This document shows positions 34,276 through 46,560 of a DNA stretch of 64,000 nt, piece after piece. Origin of the DNA: Charina bottae (taxonomy: Eukaryota > Chordata > Lepidosauria > Squamata > Charinaidae). The number at the start of each line of letters is the position of its first letter. Within the stretch, counting starts at the first letter, position 1. The notes beneath the pieces were generated by a model. The model did no database searches. It saw only the letters and a list, made by a program, of their open reading frames with translations, and was not told the origin of the DNA. The stretch spans positions 48,119,916 through 48,183,915 of the forward strand of contig JALMGJ010000003.1 of NCBI GenBank assembly GCA_023362775.1. Reading direction: 5' to 3'. The position numbers were made by a program, and so were the translations under genes.

Positions 34276-34839
34276 TAACTATTATTACATTTAATTTCTT
34301 CATGTCTCCATGACATTATGGACAATTTGTCACCATTATAATCTTCGTTGTCATAATTATTTCAATCATTTCAGAAAAGACACCTAGAATGTCACTGGCG
34401 TAAGTCAAAGAAAGAATGTCACTGAAACAGGGTAAGGGCTCAAGCTCGAGCCTACGCTGTGGTGGTAAGAGTGATGAGGCCAGCTTATTTCTCTGCTCTT
34501 ATTGCATCCCAGCATCTTTCATTCTGGTTGGGCTAATGATGGAGCTGGCCTGATGCTCAAGGGTCCTCCTGGCAGGGCCGGCTTTAGGCTAAGGCCAAGT
34601 AGGCACTGGCTTAGGGTGCCAAATGCCGCCGCTCCTTCTGAATAATTCTGAAAATGCAAATATTTGCATCAACAGCATCAGTCAATGCTGCCTAGGAGCG
34701 CCATATACCCTTGAGTTGGCACTGCCTCCTGGACTCATAGCTCTTGCTTGGCTAGCATGCAGAGGCTGTGGTTATGAGATCCTCCTCTTAATTAGAGCTT
34801 ATGCTCTAGCTGTGGCCTGGATCAGGAGGTTTTACTCAC
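34276..34839. other. No gene seen; possible transposon end near 34577
   Basis: gggccggctttaggctaagg near 34576 resembles a DNA-transposon terminus common in reptiles, but no partner end was found. Confidence 0.4.
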
Positions 34840-35290
34840 AGCGCCTCATGTCTTTGCCACCTTGCAGCTGGTTTATTGCAATGCATTCTACATGAGGCTG
34901 CCCTTGAAAACCATCTGAAAGTTTCAGCTTGCGACATGCAATGCCTGGTCTGGGTAGTTATGGGTGCACTGAAGTTCACCCATGCAACACATTACAGTGG
35001 GAGATGCACTGGCTGCCAGTTAGCTTCTGGGTGCAATTTAAGGTGCTGGTTGTCACCCTGAAAGCCATATGTGCATCAAGGCCTGGTTACCACCCTGAGC
35101 ACCTTCTCCCAGTTGAATCTGCCAATCCAGTAAATCTGAGAAAGACAGCTTTCTGAGGGCCCATCACCATCTTTAGGGACCCTTTGCTCAAGCCTTCTCA
35201 GTAATGCCCCCCTCCTGTGGAACTCACTTCTGGATATTGACACTTCCTCTTTACTACGGTTTTGGAGAGCCATAAGAACATGGGAACAAG
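34840..35290 (+). pseudogene. L2-type LINE ORF2 C-terminal fragment
   Basis: The plus strand near 34870-34900 gives LVYCNAFYMRLPLKTI-like residues across a frameshift. Frame 34929-35156 then has HWLPVSFWVQFKVLVVTLKA. Both are hallmark L2 ORF2 stretches downstream of the reverse transcriptase. It may belong to the same insertion as 32888-33287. Confidence 0.8.
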
Positions 35291-35408
35291 TAATGGCATG
35301 CTACTTCTCATGCTCCCTGCTCTTTATTTTTATATTTAATGATATGTCTGTCTGCTTGTTTAAAGAAAAACATATTTCATTTTTTTTCATTTTTAAAATT
35401 AGCCTTAT

Positions 35409-36060
35409 TGTCAGCCCTACGAAGTAGATCTGATCAGGAAACTGACTCCACAGGAAGACTAGATCTATACTTTATTGAGATATGCTATAGTACCAGAATC
35501 TTGCAAGCCTGTGTTTTTCCTTCCCTCCCTCTTATATCCCAGGGAGTCAGGGGGGAGTCTGTCCGAGTGTCTTTCCAATACTTACCAGCCTCCCTGGGCT
35601 GAAGGCATTCTTCTGCACCTGTTTTTATCTTAATGGCTTCTGGATGGCCAGAAGGTCATCTCAATGGCTCCCTACACCTTCCTGCCTTTTTGTGAAATAT
35701 ATTTAGGCTGGAACAGAAGGAGAAAGTGGTCTTTAAAGAGTGTTTTTCTATCTGGTGTGACTCATCCTCTCCCAGATTTCTGCTTTACACTCATGAAAGT
35801 GTAGTTAGTTGCCACGGTTTGCATTTCCTGTTTGGCATGTTGCTCCTGGAGCATCAAAATGGAGGTTCAAAGAACTTGTTTTCTATTGCTGAATGGGTTA
35901 TCAAGCTGTCCTTTACATAGCATTGGCTCTACCTGTTGTGACTTAGCTTCTACCTAACTCTGGGCCTGCCTATTGTGAATCTTGGTTCTACCTCTCCATG
36001 GTACTGCATACCATTGGTTGTCCTGTCTCTATCCCACCAAATGGCAGTGGGACAGTTTGC
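35409..36060 (-). mobile_element. Possible LTR fragment
   Basis: At the left, tgtcagccctacgaagtaga has the look of an LTR terminus (reads ...CTGACA on the minus strand). A minus-strand polyadenylation signal (AATAAA within tctcaataaagt) lies near 35470. No second terminus or target duplication was found, and the right edge is arbitrary. Confidence 0.3.
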
Positions 36061-36859
36061 AACCATCCTGTTTAAACAGTTTTAATTATTGAACCAGATC
36101 CGACCATTTATCATCAAACCCTCTGGTTGACCCAAATAAATCATTAATTCCTCAGTTTCCTCTAGAAGTAATGAGAACAAGGAATTCAGAGTGTAGTTTT
36201 GTGTATTCCTAATTTTCTGTGGAAGTGTTGCCCTTTGGCTTTGCCAGCTGTAAGCTTTTCCCCCAAAGAAACATGGTAGCACAGGTGCTACAAAGCTTCT
36301 CTTTTTTCTTTCAGCAGCATTTATTATAGGACCTCCCAACTCCAAATAGGATGACGTTTCAGGTGTAAATTGATGTCCAATAATAGGAACGATGTTGGTG
36401 ATTTTGCTGGTATTTGTTTTTGTTATTTTTTTCTTTCTTTCTTGGTGACATTTATGTCTGCTGGTGAGTTGAATTCAGAAAGAGAATAAGCCCAACCTTC
36501 TTAAGGAACAATCTGCACTTGGCAGAATAGAGTAAATGCAGCTTCCATTCAAACCAATTGTGCAGTTAATTGTCATGAAACATGTAGGACACATTAAAGA
36601 GCAGGTACTGAATTCTGGTCACAAATTACTTTAAAATCTGTGCAATACCACTGATTTAAATGAAGCAATCCAACTATTAAAATGCTGACATCAGAAAAAG
36701 GGTTTGGGTAGCTTGATAATAAAATATATCCATGTTAAATTTTAAAAAATCTCTGCTTTTAAAAGAAATTGCCTAGCATGATTTTTCCAGACATCAAATC
36801 AAGCCATTTTTAAAGCAAGCAAAGAGAAAAAAGATTACTAAATTAAAGAGAGGAGATTG
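36061..36859. other. No gene or clear repeat seen
   Basis: AT-rich; nothing recognised. Confidence 0.5.
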
Positions 36860-37398
36860 GCAGAACTGTCTCTTTTAATTTTTTTATATAACTTTATTTT
36901 AAAAAATTAAAAAGGAAGATAAAAATGAATACAAACTAATATAAAGTAAGAAAAAGAAAAGAAAAAGAAAGAAGTAAATCGATCTTACCCATTTTATAAA
37001 GTTCTCTCCAAAATTCATATCTACTAAAACCTTGAACAAGAAAGCCCAGTTCAAATTGTCAAAGGCTTTCTCTGCATCTAAGAAAATCAATGCGGCTTGT
37101 TTTTCGTTACGTTGATCCAAATATTCCAAAATGTCCAACACGTTTCCAAGATTGTCCTTTAACTGTCTTTTAGGTAAAAACTCACATTGATCCTCATGAA
37201 TGAATTCTTGCAAAATTATTTTTAGTCTACCAGCCAGAATCATTGTGAACAACTTGTAGTCATTATTCAATAATTAAATCAGCCTATAGTTTCTTGTTAA
37301 AGTCAAATCCCTCTTTAGGTAGTAGTGTTATATTGGCTTCTTTCCAACTCTCTGGCATCTTTCCTCCCTGTAAGATAGAAGCAGAGCTGTCTCTTTTA
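36860..37398 (-). mobile_element. Internally deleted L1 LINE (36878-37380), 18-bp target duplication
   Basis: gcagaactgtctctttta (36860-36877) and gcagagctgtctctttta (37381-37398) flank it. On the minus strand it begins in the reverse transcriptase (PESWKEANITLLPKE), continues through LFTMILAGRLKIILQEFIHE and ALIFLDAEKAFDNLNW to NFIKWVRSIY, and then jumps directly to a T-rich 3' UTR and poly-A tail. The rest of ORF2 (YADD, C-terminus) is absent. Confidence 0.9.
36990..37375 (-). pseudogene. L1 ORF2 reverse transcriptase fragment
   Basis: Carries fingers and palm motifs including FLDAEKAFD with the first catalytic Asp. It is interrupted once near 37270 (stop and small shift before LFTMILA) and ends at the internal deletion. 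Catalytically dead because the YADD motif is missing. Confidence 0.9.
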
Positions 37399-38909
37399 TC
37401 GCTATCCTGCAGTAGGGCAGTTTTCTAGTCTTCTTACACTTTATACTTATCAGCTAGGTTCACTTTATATTTTGGCACAAGTACTGATATGATTTTTAGC
37501 TTAGCCTGTTATGTGACTTACTCAACTGTGGTTTGTGTATTAAACTATGGTTAAACAATAGCCTAGTGCAATGTGTGACACAGGTCATAGTAAATTAGGC
37601 ACGCACAATGGCAATAGGCATGATTAGAAATCATATTCACCCAGCAGCTGTTTTACATAAAAGGTAGAGTTACAAAAAAGAATTCAGAAACCTGAAGTTG
37701 AGGGGGAGGGGAACCCCTCTGATGGCTATATCAGAGGATGCTTTCAAACAAATGCTCTACACATGGAGCACTGAGTAGCTCATACCTTTGTTGGATCAAC
37801 TGTAGGAACATTTTAGCAGTTGAATAATTATGTGGCTGATACTTGATCTTGCTTTTCATTGTGCATCTTTTTCATCAGATCCACTACAAAGAACATGTTC
37901 ACTGGAATCACCTGGATTTGCATATTTCTTATGATTCATTCACAGTTGCCACAGTGCACCATCAGTTCAGACCCACCATTCAGTGTGAACAGAGTAGCAT
38001 TTTGTCTAAGTTTGAAAAATGTAATTCTTAAAGTATTTGGTATGTGGACATTCATTGGGAGATGTTGACCTTCCCTCTAAGCTACATATTATCAAAACTA
38101 TAAGCCAGTTTGGGAAAGACAGGCTTGCTTTTGACTGACATCCAAGTTTTTATCCCAGAGAAGTCAATGGGACCTTTGTCATTGACTTCAGTAGGTTAAT
38201 GATTTACTCTTTAGAAAATGCCTTGTATTTGCCAACTGACTGCCAGGACGTGTTAAAGGATGCAACAAAATGGGAGAAAGGATTGTGCAAACCTGAACTA
38301 TGTTTAAAGGACAGGCTTGAGGATTTTTAAAGTTTTGTTTTCCTTTTTTCATAAAACATTCACGAAGCATTTCCCCTTAAAATCTAAGCAGAAGAGTGTC
38401 TTCAGAAGAACAAACCTGCTTAAGAAAATCAAGCAAGCATTAGTTATATAAGAGAAAATTATATTTGAGACAAAAAGGATGATTTCATATATCCATTACT
38501 GCCTTCATCGTTAAATGGTTCTTTAGTGGTGTACAGATTCAGAATCACTGAAAGTTGAGCCAATTGTTTTGAAAGCAGTTGAGTGTGTATTAAGTAATTC
38601 TATTGCAGCTGGATTTGTTTGCATGAATTAGTTCACATAGTAATCCATCTGGTAAGATCCGAAGCCGAAAAAGGAATGATTTGGGATTTAAGGATTACCG
38701 TATATTGAACGTAACTGGCAGGGCTGATTCCATTTGCAGGTACATACAGTGTCGAATTCTTAAAGTGTCCTTGTATTATTTTTGGAGATGTATAGGCTGA
38801 TTAGGACTACAGGAACAAGCATGTAACCAATAGCACCTCACTGCAAATTCCAGTTCTATTTTCTGAAAGCCTCTTGTGGAAATTTTCTCCAAGCTGGTGG
38901 CTCCAAACG
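37399..38909. other. Mostly unique sequence; conserved-element candidate at 38480-38650
   Basis: No gene or clear transposon. About 38480-38650 is compact and repeat-free with many homeodomain-like ATTA/TAAT words; see findings. Confidence 0.45.
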
Positions 38910-39662
38910 TGTTGGCCCTGATGGGATATACGCTGGCTTAAAGGGAAAAACCAAGACTTGAGAATAAACAGACAAGAATGCAGCTTGTTAGGGCTAACAG
39001 TGTTTACTGGTAGCATAAGGCAATAATGCAGATACAGTACATTATTGCAAAAATGAAAAAGATGAATATACAAGATACATCATTGTAAAAGGAAAAACAA
39101 AACAAACTTATAAGCAGAGTTCCGTGTATTGATCCCAGGGCCAGAGTTCCTGCCATGGCCTATACCCAAAGCCAGGCATAGCTCACTCTGCCCAGTCCAC
39201 GGGAAGTGAACACGTGAAGAACTACATGGCTAAAAGACACTAGAAATCAAGAAGCATAGAACACCATTTTGCATGGTTGTATATTCAGTTCTTCTAGCTT
39301 TCTGATTGGCTGGATGTTAGCTGTGACACACACCAGGCCTAAAGCATTAGGCCTAAAGCACATAGCATGACCTGCTGCATCTAAGCACTGAGTTCCCCCC
39401 CTCCTTGCTCAGGGGGCCTGGGCAAGGCTTCCCACAGAAGGAAATCAGGAGGATTTGTTCCCATGGGAAGATCCATTGCTAGCCATAACATGGTACCTTC
39501 TCGCTCCCTATCTCATGAGGATGTAAACAAAGCCAAGGCTTCTCTGTTATCCAGCCATCTGGCATTCACGTCATCATGAGTACGCTGTGCTTTGTACAGG
39601 AATAATTTGCCAAGTCAACACAAGAACTCTAACAGGCCCTTGGAAGAGTCATAGTTCCAACA
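38910..39662. mobile_element. Possible solo LTR
   Basis: The stretch starts tgttggccct and ends agttccaaca, so it has 6-bp TGTTGG/CCAACA termini, and its length of about 750 bp fits an LTR. The flanking 5-mers (aaacg and caatt) do not match, and I see no clear polyadenylation signal in the expected place, so this is tentative. No retroviral coding sequence is adjacent. Confidence 0.32.
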
Positions 39663-40879
39663 CAATTGGAGGTACCAGTCTGGAGAAAGTTATCTTATAC
39701 TGCTCGTCTAATGCTTCTTATTATCTGATACTGCCACTTCATCAGAAAAGAGGATAGAGTGCATACATTAATATGTGAAGAAGTGAATTTAAAAACAATT
39801 ATAATGAAATGAAAATATAATACATCTCATCATAGGCAAGATTGTGAAGCGACAATTTTGTATACCTGTTCAATTCTCACGAGTTCTTTGCCTTGTTATC
39901 TTGGAAGGCGGTTTGACTCTAGGATTATTTCATAACCTATTTTGCAAACAGTTCACATGAACAGACCCATGCTCACACGTATTGGTGCATTTGTCTTCTC
40001 GGAGTCATAGAAATACAACTTATTATTCTCTTCGATTGATACAACTTATAATTTGGCCTTTGGTTATATGAGAGTTCCTTTCTAGATCTTAACTTTGTGG
40101 GTATTTCATTTTGATATAGTAATAGGAGATACATTTCAAGTATCATTCTTTCTAGAGTTGACTTCTCCAGAACTCTCTTACACCATGCAGTAGTCAAGTA
40201 GATGATTCCTTAAAGATTCATGAATATTTTGGTATAATTTATTTTTAATGGTGCATGAAGAAAGAGCATTTTTGCCCAAGGAGGAGTAATAATAAAAGTC
40301 CATATTTTTAGATTTTAATTCAGCTTCAAATGTTCCTTAGATTATTTTATCCCTCCTATTGCTTTCTATGAATTTCATGCTGTGCCTGGGAAATTTAAGA
40401 GTTTCCTAGGGCAAAGGTTAACTAGAAAAGAAGAATTCTGTATTTAACTAGGGCTGCAAAAAATAATTTATAAGGCTCTGTGTTATCCATTCATTTATTG
40501 AAATGTAATTATCTTTTTACTTGAGGGGCTTATGTATTTTTCAATGACAGCTCAGCTTCTAACATCAGAGACAACATCTCAGAGAGATGAGCAGTGTTAG
40601 TCTAAGGCAGCAAAAAACCAGAGGGAATCTGGGAACACCTTTTCTGATTCACACATTTTATTAAAAGGCATACACTTTTGAATTTTGAGCATCTCAAAGG
40701 GAAGTTAAAGAGAACCACAAAAGAAAGGGAAGAGCATATGTCACACAGAAGACAAATAAAACACCTTTTTACAACTTGCAAAATCCATGGCTTTAAGGGA
40801 GTTATAAAATCAGACATGGAACTGGGAATAAGGTTCTGCTTCCAGAAGCAGCTGAAAACCGTTATTCAGAGGGCACTTG
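39663..40879. other. No gene or clear repeat seen
   Basis: AT-rich. Opposing frames at 40602-40887 overlap and are not protein-like. Confidence 0.5.
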
Positions 40880-41005
40880 GGTGTTGACGCCAGATACTGT
40901 TTTGGGGCCTGTATGTATTGTATAGTTTGGTATTTAACATTATGTTATTGCTCTTGCTTGTGAGCTGCTGAGAATCTATTTATAATTGCAGTGGGATATA
41001 AATCT
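40880..41005 (+). mobile_element. LINE 3' tail relic (L2/CR1-like)
   Basis: gtgagctgctgagaatct followed by gtgggatataaatctgatt has the layout of an L2-type 3' UTR, without a long A-rich tail. Confidence 0.4.
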
Positions 41006-41269
41006 GATTGCCAACCTTGATGAAAGAGGCTTGCCTGTGAGCCTCTGGATCTAAGACCCCCCCTCCTAAGCATTTCCTTCATATTTCTAATTCCCTGGTA
41101 GCATAATTATAGCTCCTGGATCCCCAGTGTAGCAGGCTCTGAATACTAATGTACCCAGCAACACCTCCCTTCACGCCCATCCACCTCTATGCCTTACCTG
41201 ATTTTCTTTTAATGGTGGAGATTCAAACAAACAAATTGGAAGCTAACATGTTGCAAAATAAAGCAATGG

Positions 41270-41700
41270 CCTCAGAGACATGCTTTAAACGTTTGTTTGT
41301 TTGGAGACCCCCAATCCTGGGTGGCTTACACTTAAAAAATGAAAAGAACCTATGCGTCCAGACAAACCATGCATCAAACAATCAACCAGGGCTCCACAAA
41401 TACCCTAAAACAAGGCCTGGGAGAATTGTCAGTTTTTTAAGGACTTTCAGAACATCACCAAGGTGAGAGCTACACAGATCTCCGGGAGGCTATCATTTCA
41501 GAGGGCAGGCACCACAACAGAAAAGGCATGCCTCCCGGCTCCCAATAGATGGCATTGTTTAATCAAGGGGATTCTGAGCACACCAACTCTGCCCAATCTT
41601 ACCAAGTTTACAGGAAGCTATAGCCAGTGTCTTCTTTGGAAGCGTGCTCATACGCCTGGAGAGAAAGTTTCGGGCTTCACTGGAGATCATGAGTAATGGT
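41270..41700 (-). mobile_element. L2-type LINE 3' end
   Basis: On the minus strand a degraded PEICVALTLVMF-KSLKN, equivalent to the L2 PPEIRxAPxLxxFRKxLK end, is followed leftwards by a 3' UTR with taagccacccaggattgggg and an (AAAC)n-like tail. Confidence 0.65.
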
Positions 41701-43130
41701 AATTTCATTCCCTTAACCTGAGTCATGCTAGTCATGAAAAAGCCCGTGCTGTGTTTGAAGGATCAAGACATACCTGTCAACTGAGAAAGATCATGTGTTT
41801 TTGAGCATATTCTCATATCATGTATCACAGTGAATGGTTGAATATCCAGTGGTTTTAGTTGGCCTTTGGGTTTATGGAGATGAAATCCCAAACCAGTGTC
41901 CTGACCCTCTGTCAGGAACTTCAAGCCTTTCATTTAAATAGTGTGATGTAGTATGTTAGAGTTATCATATATATAGTAAATGGTATAACTTAAGCCAATA
42001 CATGCTTTGGAAAAGCATTTTTCAGTTCTAATCAGGTTGGGTTTTACACTTACATTCAGGAATTCACTTCCTCTGGGGGGGGGAAAGTCCATTTTTTGTT
42101 TCAGTCTGTGAAGTTTCTGATATCATTCTGATTCATTTTGATTAGCATAACTAATTCTCTTGCCTGTCTTTCATTTGACCGAATGAAAACTTACTATGTC
42201 TGTTCCAGGATGTCCAAACAGATTTTGAAAGTATATACAGCAAATGTTCCCCAAGAGAGTCCCCACGTCCATCTGATAGCTCTTGCATTTGCTGACAGTT
42301 CTGCTTTGTTCTTCCATGGATTCCACAGTCAGAGAGGGGGGATTTTTTGGGTGATGCTTTAAATAGGGAATGTTAGATTACACATAGCAGAAGAGAAAGT
42401 GGTGTAAGTGCATGGAAGAAGCTGTCAGTTTACTGGTTGATGTGCATTGGAAAAAGCATTTTTAATGAGCTCTTAGAGGTATTCCTTCATCTGACTCCTG
42501 AAGAGAATTTACTGAATAAGTATTTGATTCCTTCATGGGATGGATCAAGCACAGACTGACTTTTGGGTCAGAATATAGTAGCAAAGCCTAGTTTAGAAAA
42601 TAAAGCATTTGAGCAACTGGTTTTTTTAAACTGTTCCTATTTATGAACTCATTCACAATATGAGGACCTTTACATACATCAGTTGCATCAGTGTTGGAGG
42701 TATAATTGAACCATGTTTAACTGGTTCAGTTGTCCCCTGTAGAGTCCACAGTAATTCAGCGCTCTTTGTGTATGTGTGTGCACATCAATTTTGAAATATT
42801 TATAATTTTAAAAGCCATTCAGATTCATTTGAGAATGGGCAGCATATATGTCTGAAAATAAGTAAATTAGGAGTTCTAGCTCCAAGGGCAGATTAATAGA
42901 AAGAGAGAGTAGTTTTGAAGCTGCCTACAATTTATTTCTGGAGATCTGTGTTCTACAGAAATACGTCTTACCAAAAACCCCATGCCTTTTAAAAGGACTC
43001 CACATCCTCAGCCCATACAGCTACATAGATTCAAAGCTGAATGTTGTAATCTATGCATACCTACTGGAGAGTAAGCCTCACTGATCTTCACTGATATCAT
43101 ACATCTGAGCTGATATGTATATGGTTGCAT
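41701..43130. other. No gene or clear repeat seen
   Basis: AT-rich unique sequence. Nothing recognised. Confidence 0.5.
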
Positions 43131-43371
43131 TATTAACCGCTGGGTGGGTGTGCGCCTTCGAGTCAGTGTTGACTCCTGGACAAGTCCTGCAGTTTTCTTG
43201 GCCAGATTTCAGAAGTGGTTTGCCATTACCTGCTTCCTGGGGCTGAGAGGGAGTGACTGGCCCAAGGTCATTCATCTGGCTTCGTGGCTAAGTCAGGACT
43301 AGAACTCACATTCTCCCAATTTCTAGCTTGGAGTCTTAACCATTACACCAAACTGGCTCCTATTAACCACT
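43131..43371 (-). mobile_element. SINE family B, copy 3 (43142-43360)
   Basis: Reverse orientation. tattaaccgct (43131-43141) and tattaaccact (43361-43371) are an 11-bp duplication with one mismatch. It contains gtgcgccttcgagtcagtgt, gcagttttcttggc and a head with ttaaccattacacc. Confidence 0.9.
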
Positions 43372-44501
43372 AATACTTTTAAATTTGTCTAACTTTGCAG
43401 TTGAAACCTGCATATGACACTACAAATACTGTTGTGTATTTGCTGTATATACTTTCCTTTTGAGTATAGAATGTGAGAGTTCCAGGTTTGAGCACGGCCA
43501 TAGGACCAAAGGATATGATGCTTAATTTTTTTCCCGTTCTTACATTTTCCTCGCACCAGCTCTGCCATTAGTAGACTAGGGCAGTTACCTCAGGAAGCAG
43601 ATACAGTACTCGGATGTAATAGCAATGTATGGGTTGAGGAAGCTGCTTGCCATGGGATCCTGCCCCCTAAGGTGGCTTGTTGTCTTTAGGCACAGTGGAG
43701 GACACTGTCCGACTGTATATACGGTGTTGATTGATACCAATAGTATATTATTTTACTACAATAATCAAACAGGTATCTATGGAAAAGATAGCAAAAATTT
43801 ATTGCAGTAGAAGTTGAACTCCACCGCTAAACATTTTGGAGGCTCCTGTCCTGTCCTTTCGTCATCCCTCCTGTTTGCTTTAAAAGAGATCTAGGAGGAA
43901 CCTAGGATGAATTCAAACAAATATTGCAGTGAAAGCTTTGAGGATAATGGTTGAAACTATAGCGAGGGTAATGTTCTTGATAAGGAGTCCATTGCCACTA
44001 TCCCATTCCCCCCCCACTCCCCCCCATCTAAAATAAAGTTGCAGGTGATTCTTTCCCCTTGAAGCCTATGGCTGAATCTTTTCTCAAACCGAATCTGTTC
44101 CAGTAGAATATTGCTGCCTTGGAAACTTGAATTCAAATGGAATCTTGGCTGGTTTGCATACCTTCATTGAGTATCCTCTTCCTTCCTTTTTTCCTTAGTT
44201 AAAAACAATTGTTCTACTTTTCTCCATAGGGGGAAAGTTAATAACAGCACATCTTCAGCTCACTGACAGCTCATGATCAGATTTTTTTTTTTTAATCATG
44301 GGCTGTTTATTAGCTGTTACCTAATCTTTTCTCCTGTACAAATTTGGATTCTTCTAAAAGCAGGGATAAGTCTGGCAACCTCACCATTAAGATCATCGCT
44401 GACAGCAGCAAGAATAAATGTGGCCCACCTTTGGAAAAGAGAAACTTTGCCGATTATATCAGACTGGGAGACCCAAAATTGGAGAATATGCTGCAATGAC
44501 A
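43372..44501. other. No gene or clear repeat seen
   Basis: AT-rich unique sequence. Confidence 0.5.
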
Positions 44502-46212
44502 ACATTAACAGTTGTTGTTGTTGTTAGTTGCCATCGAGTTGTTTACGACTCATGGCGCCCCTATGTATAATAGAATGAAATGCTAAACGGTCTTGCGCCA
44601 ATTGCCTGACTGTTCCAATGTTTGCATCCATTGTTACAGTAATTGTGTCAATCCATCGCGTTGAAGGTCTTCCTCTTTTCCGCTGGCCCTCAACTTTACC
44701 AAACATGATGTCCTTTTCAAGCGATCTTCGGTCTTTCCTGACAATGTGCCCAAAGTATGAGAGTCTAAGCCTAGTTATCCTTGCCTCTAGTGAACATTTT
44801 GGTTGTATTTCTTCTAAAACTGATTTGTTTGTTCTTCTGGCAGTCTGTGGTACTTTCAGTAATCTTCGCCAACACCACAATTCAAATGCATCCATTCTTC
44901 TTCTATATCTTTCTTTTTTAATGTCCAAGTTTCACAGGCATATGTGGCAATTGAGAAAAACCATAGCGTGAGTCAGACGCACCTTTGTTTTTAGACAGAC
45001 GTCTTTACTTCTGAAAACCTTAGATAGGTCTTGGATGGAAGATTTTCCCAGCGCGATATGTCGTCTGATTTTTTGATTACTACTTCCCTTGGCATTGATC
45101 GTTGATCCGAGTAGAATGAAATCACTGACAACTTCAATTTCTTCTCCATTTATTGTGACATTACTTATTGGTCCATTTGTGAGAATCTTCGTCTTCTTCA
45201 CATTCAAATGTAGTCCATATTGCTGACTACAGTCTTTGATCTTCATCAGCAAGTACTTCAAGTCTTCTTCATTTCCAGCAAGCAAAGTTGTGTCATCTGC
45301 ATATCGTAGGTTGTTAATGAGTCTTCCACCAATTCTGATACCCCGCTCTTCTTCGTACATTCCTGCTTCTTGAATTATTTGTTCAGCGTACACATTGAAT
45401 AAATAAATAGGGTGAAAGTAAACAACCTTGCCGCACACCTTTTCCAATTTTGAACCACTCGGTATCACCGTTTTCTGTTCTAACAACTGCCTCTTGATCC
45501 GTGTACAGGTTCCACATGAGTACAATTAAGTGCTCTGGGATTCCCATTCTTCGTAATATAACTTGTTATGGTCCACACAGTCAAATGCCTTTGCGTAATC
45601 AATGAAGCAGAGGTAAACATCTTTCTGGTATTCTTTGCATTCAGCCAAGATCTATCTTACATCAGCTATGATATCTCTCGTGCTGCATCCTCTTCTAAAT
45701 CCAGCTTGGACTTCTGGTAGTTCTCTGTCGATGTAAGGCTGCAAACGTTGAATTATTTTCAGCAAAATTTTGCTAGCATGTGAAATTAATGAAATTGTTC
45801 GATAATTTCCACATTCAGTTTGATCTCCTTTCTTTGGAATGGGTATGAATACGGTTCTCTTCCAGTCAGTTGGCCAGGTCTCTGTCTTCCAAACTTCTTG
45901 ACATAGAAGAATAAGTGCTTCCACTGCTGCATCTGATTGTTGAAGTATCTCAATAGGTAATCCATCAATTCCTGGAGCCTTGTTTTTCGCCAGTGCCTTC
46001 AGTGCAGCTTGAACTTCTCCCTTCATTACCGATGGTTCTTGATCATATTCTACCTCCTGGAATAGCTGAACATCGGCTAACTCTTTTTTATACAGTGATT
46101 CTGTATATTCCTTCCAGCTTCTCTTAATACTACCCGCATCATTTAATGTATTGCCCATAGAATTATGGGGCATGAATTTCCTCTTCAGCTCTTTCAGTTT
46201 ATACATTAACAG
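44502..46212 (-). mobile_element. RTE LINE of a second lineage, 5'-truncated (44512-46202)
   Basis: A perfect 10-bp duplication, acattaacag, flanks it at 44502-44511 and 46203-46212. The 3' end is gagtcgtaaacaactcgatgg followed by (AAC)n, clearly different from the BovB end. Protein similarity is to RTE elements but well diverged from BovB. Confidence 0.93.
44524..46202 (-). pseudogene. RTE ORF2 (reverse transcriptase) fragment, broken
   Basis: Frames in order on the minus strand: about 46202-45652 with WKEYTESLYKKELADVQLFQ, KNKAPGIDGLPIEILQ and EVQAGFRRGCSTRD; a broken FIDYAKAFDCVDHNKL region; 45525-44932 with YADDTTLLAGNEEDLKYLL; 44928-44524 with MDAFELWCWRRLLKVP and SYFGHIVRKDRRSLEKDIMF. 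At least three frame disruptions. The endonuclease is lost by 5' truncation. Confidence 0.93.
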
Positions 46213-46560
46213 TATACATAATAAAAGTCTAACCAAATTCAAGCAGGAATGACTCTCTTATATATAACACATTATACAGTAAGGCAGATTTAGATATTTG
46301 GAATATGGTTTCTAGAATTTAAACAGAAACCAACAGCCATCATTAATGTTCAGTGTAAAGCATAAATATTTAAACTGTGGTTAGCGGTTGGGACATAAAT
46401 GGAAGGGATGGGGAGGATGTGTTACCAGAAAGTTTTCCCACTATGCTTTTTTATCTATATTTAGTAGTTATTCTTTTGTTCCATCTTATTCTTTTTCTTG
46501 CTTTCTTTTGTATTCTTATATTTTAACAATAAAAATATGTTTTAAAAAATGCCCTCCTCA
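46213..46560. other. No gene or clear repeat seen
   Basis: AT-rich interval between the RTE and the next hAT element. Confidence 0.5.
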
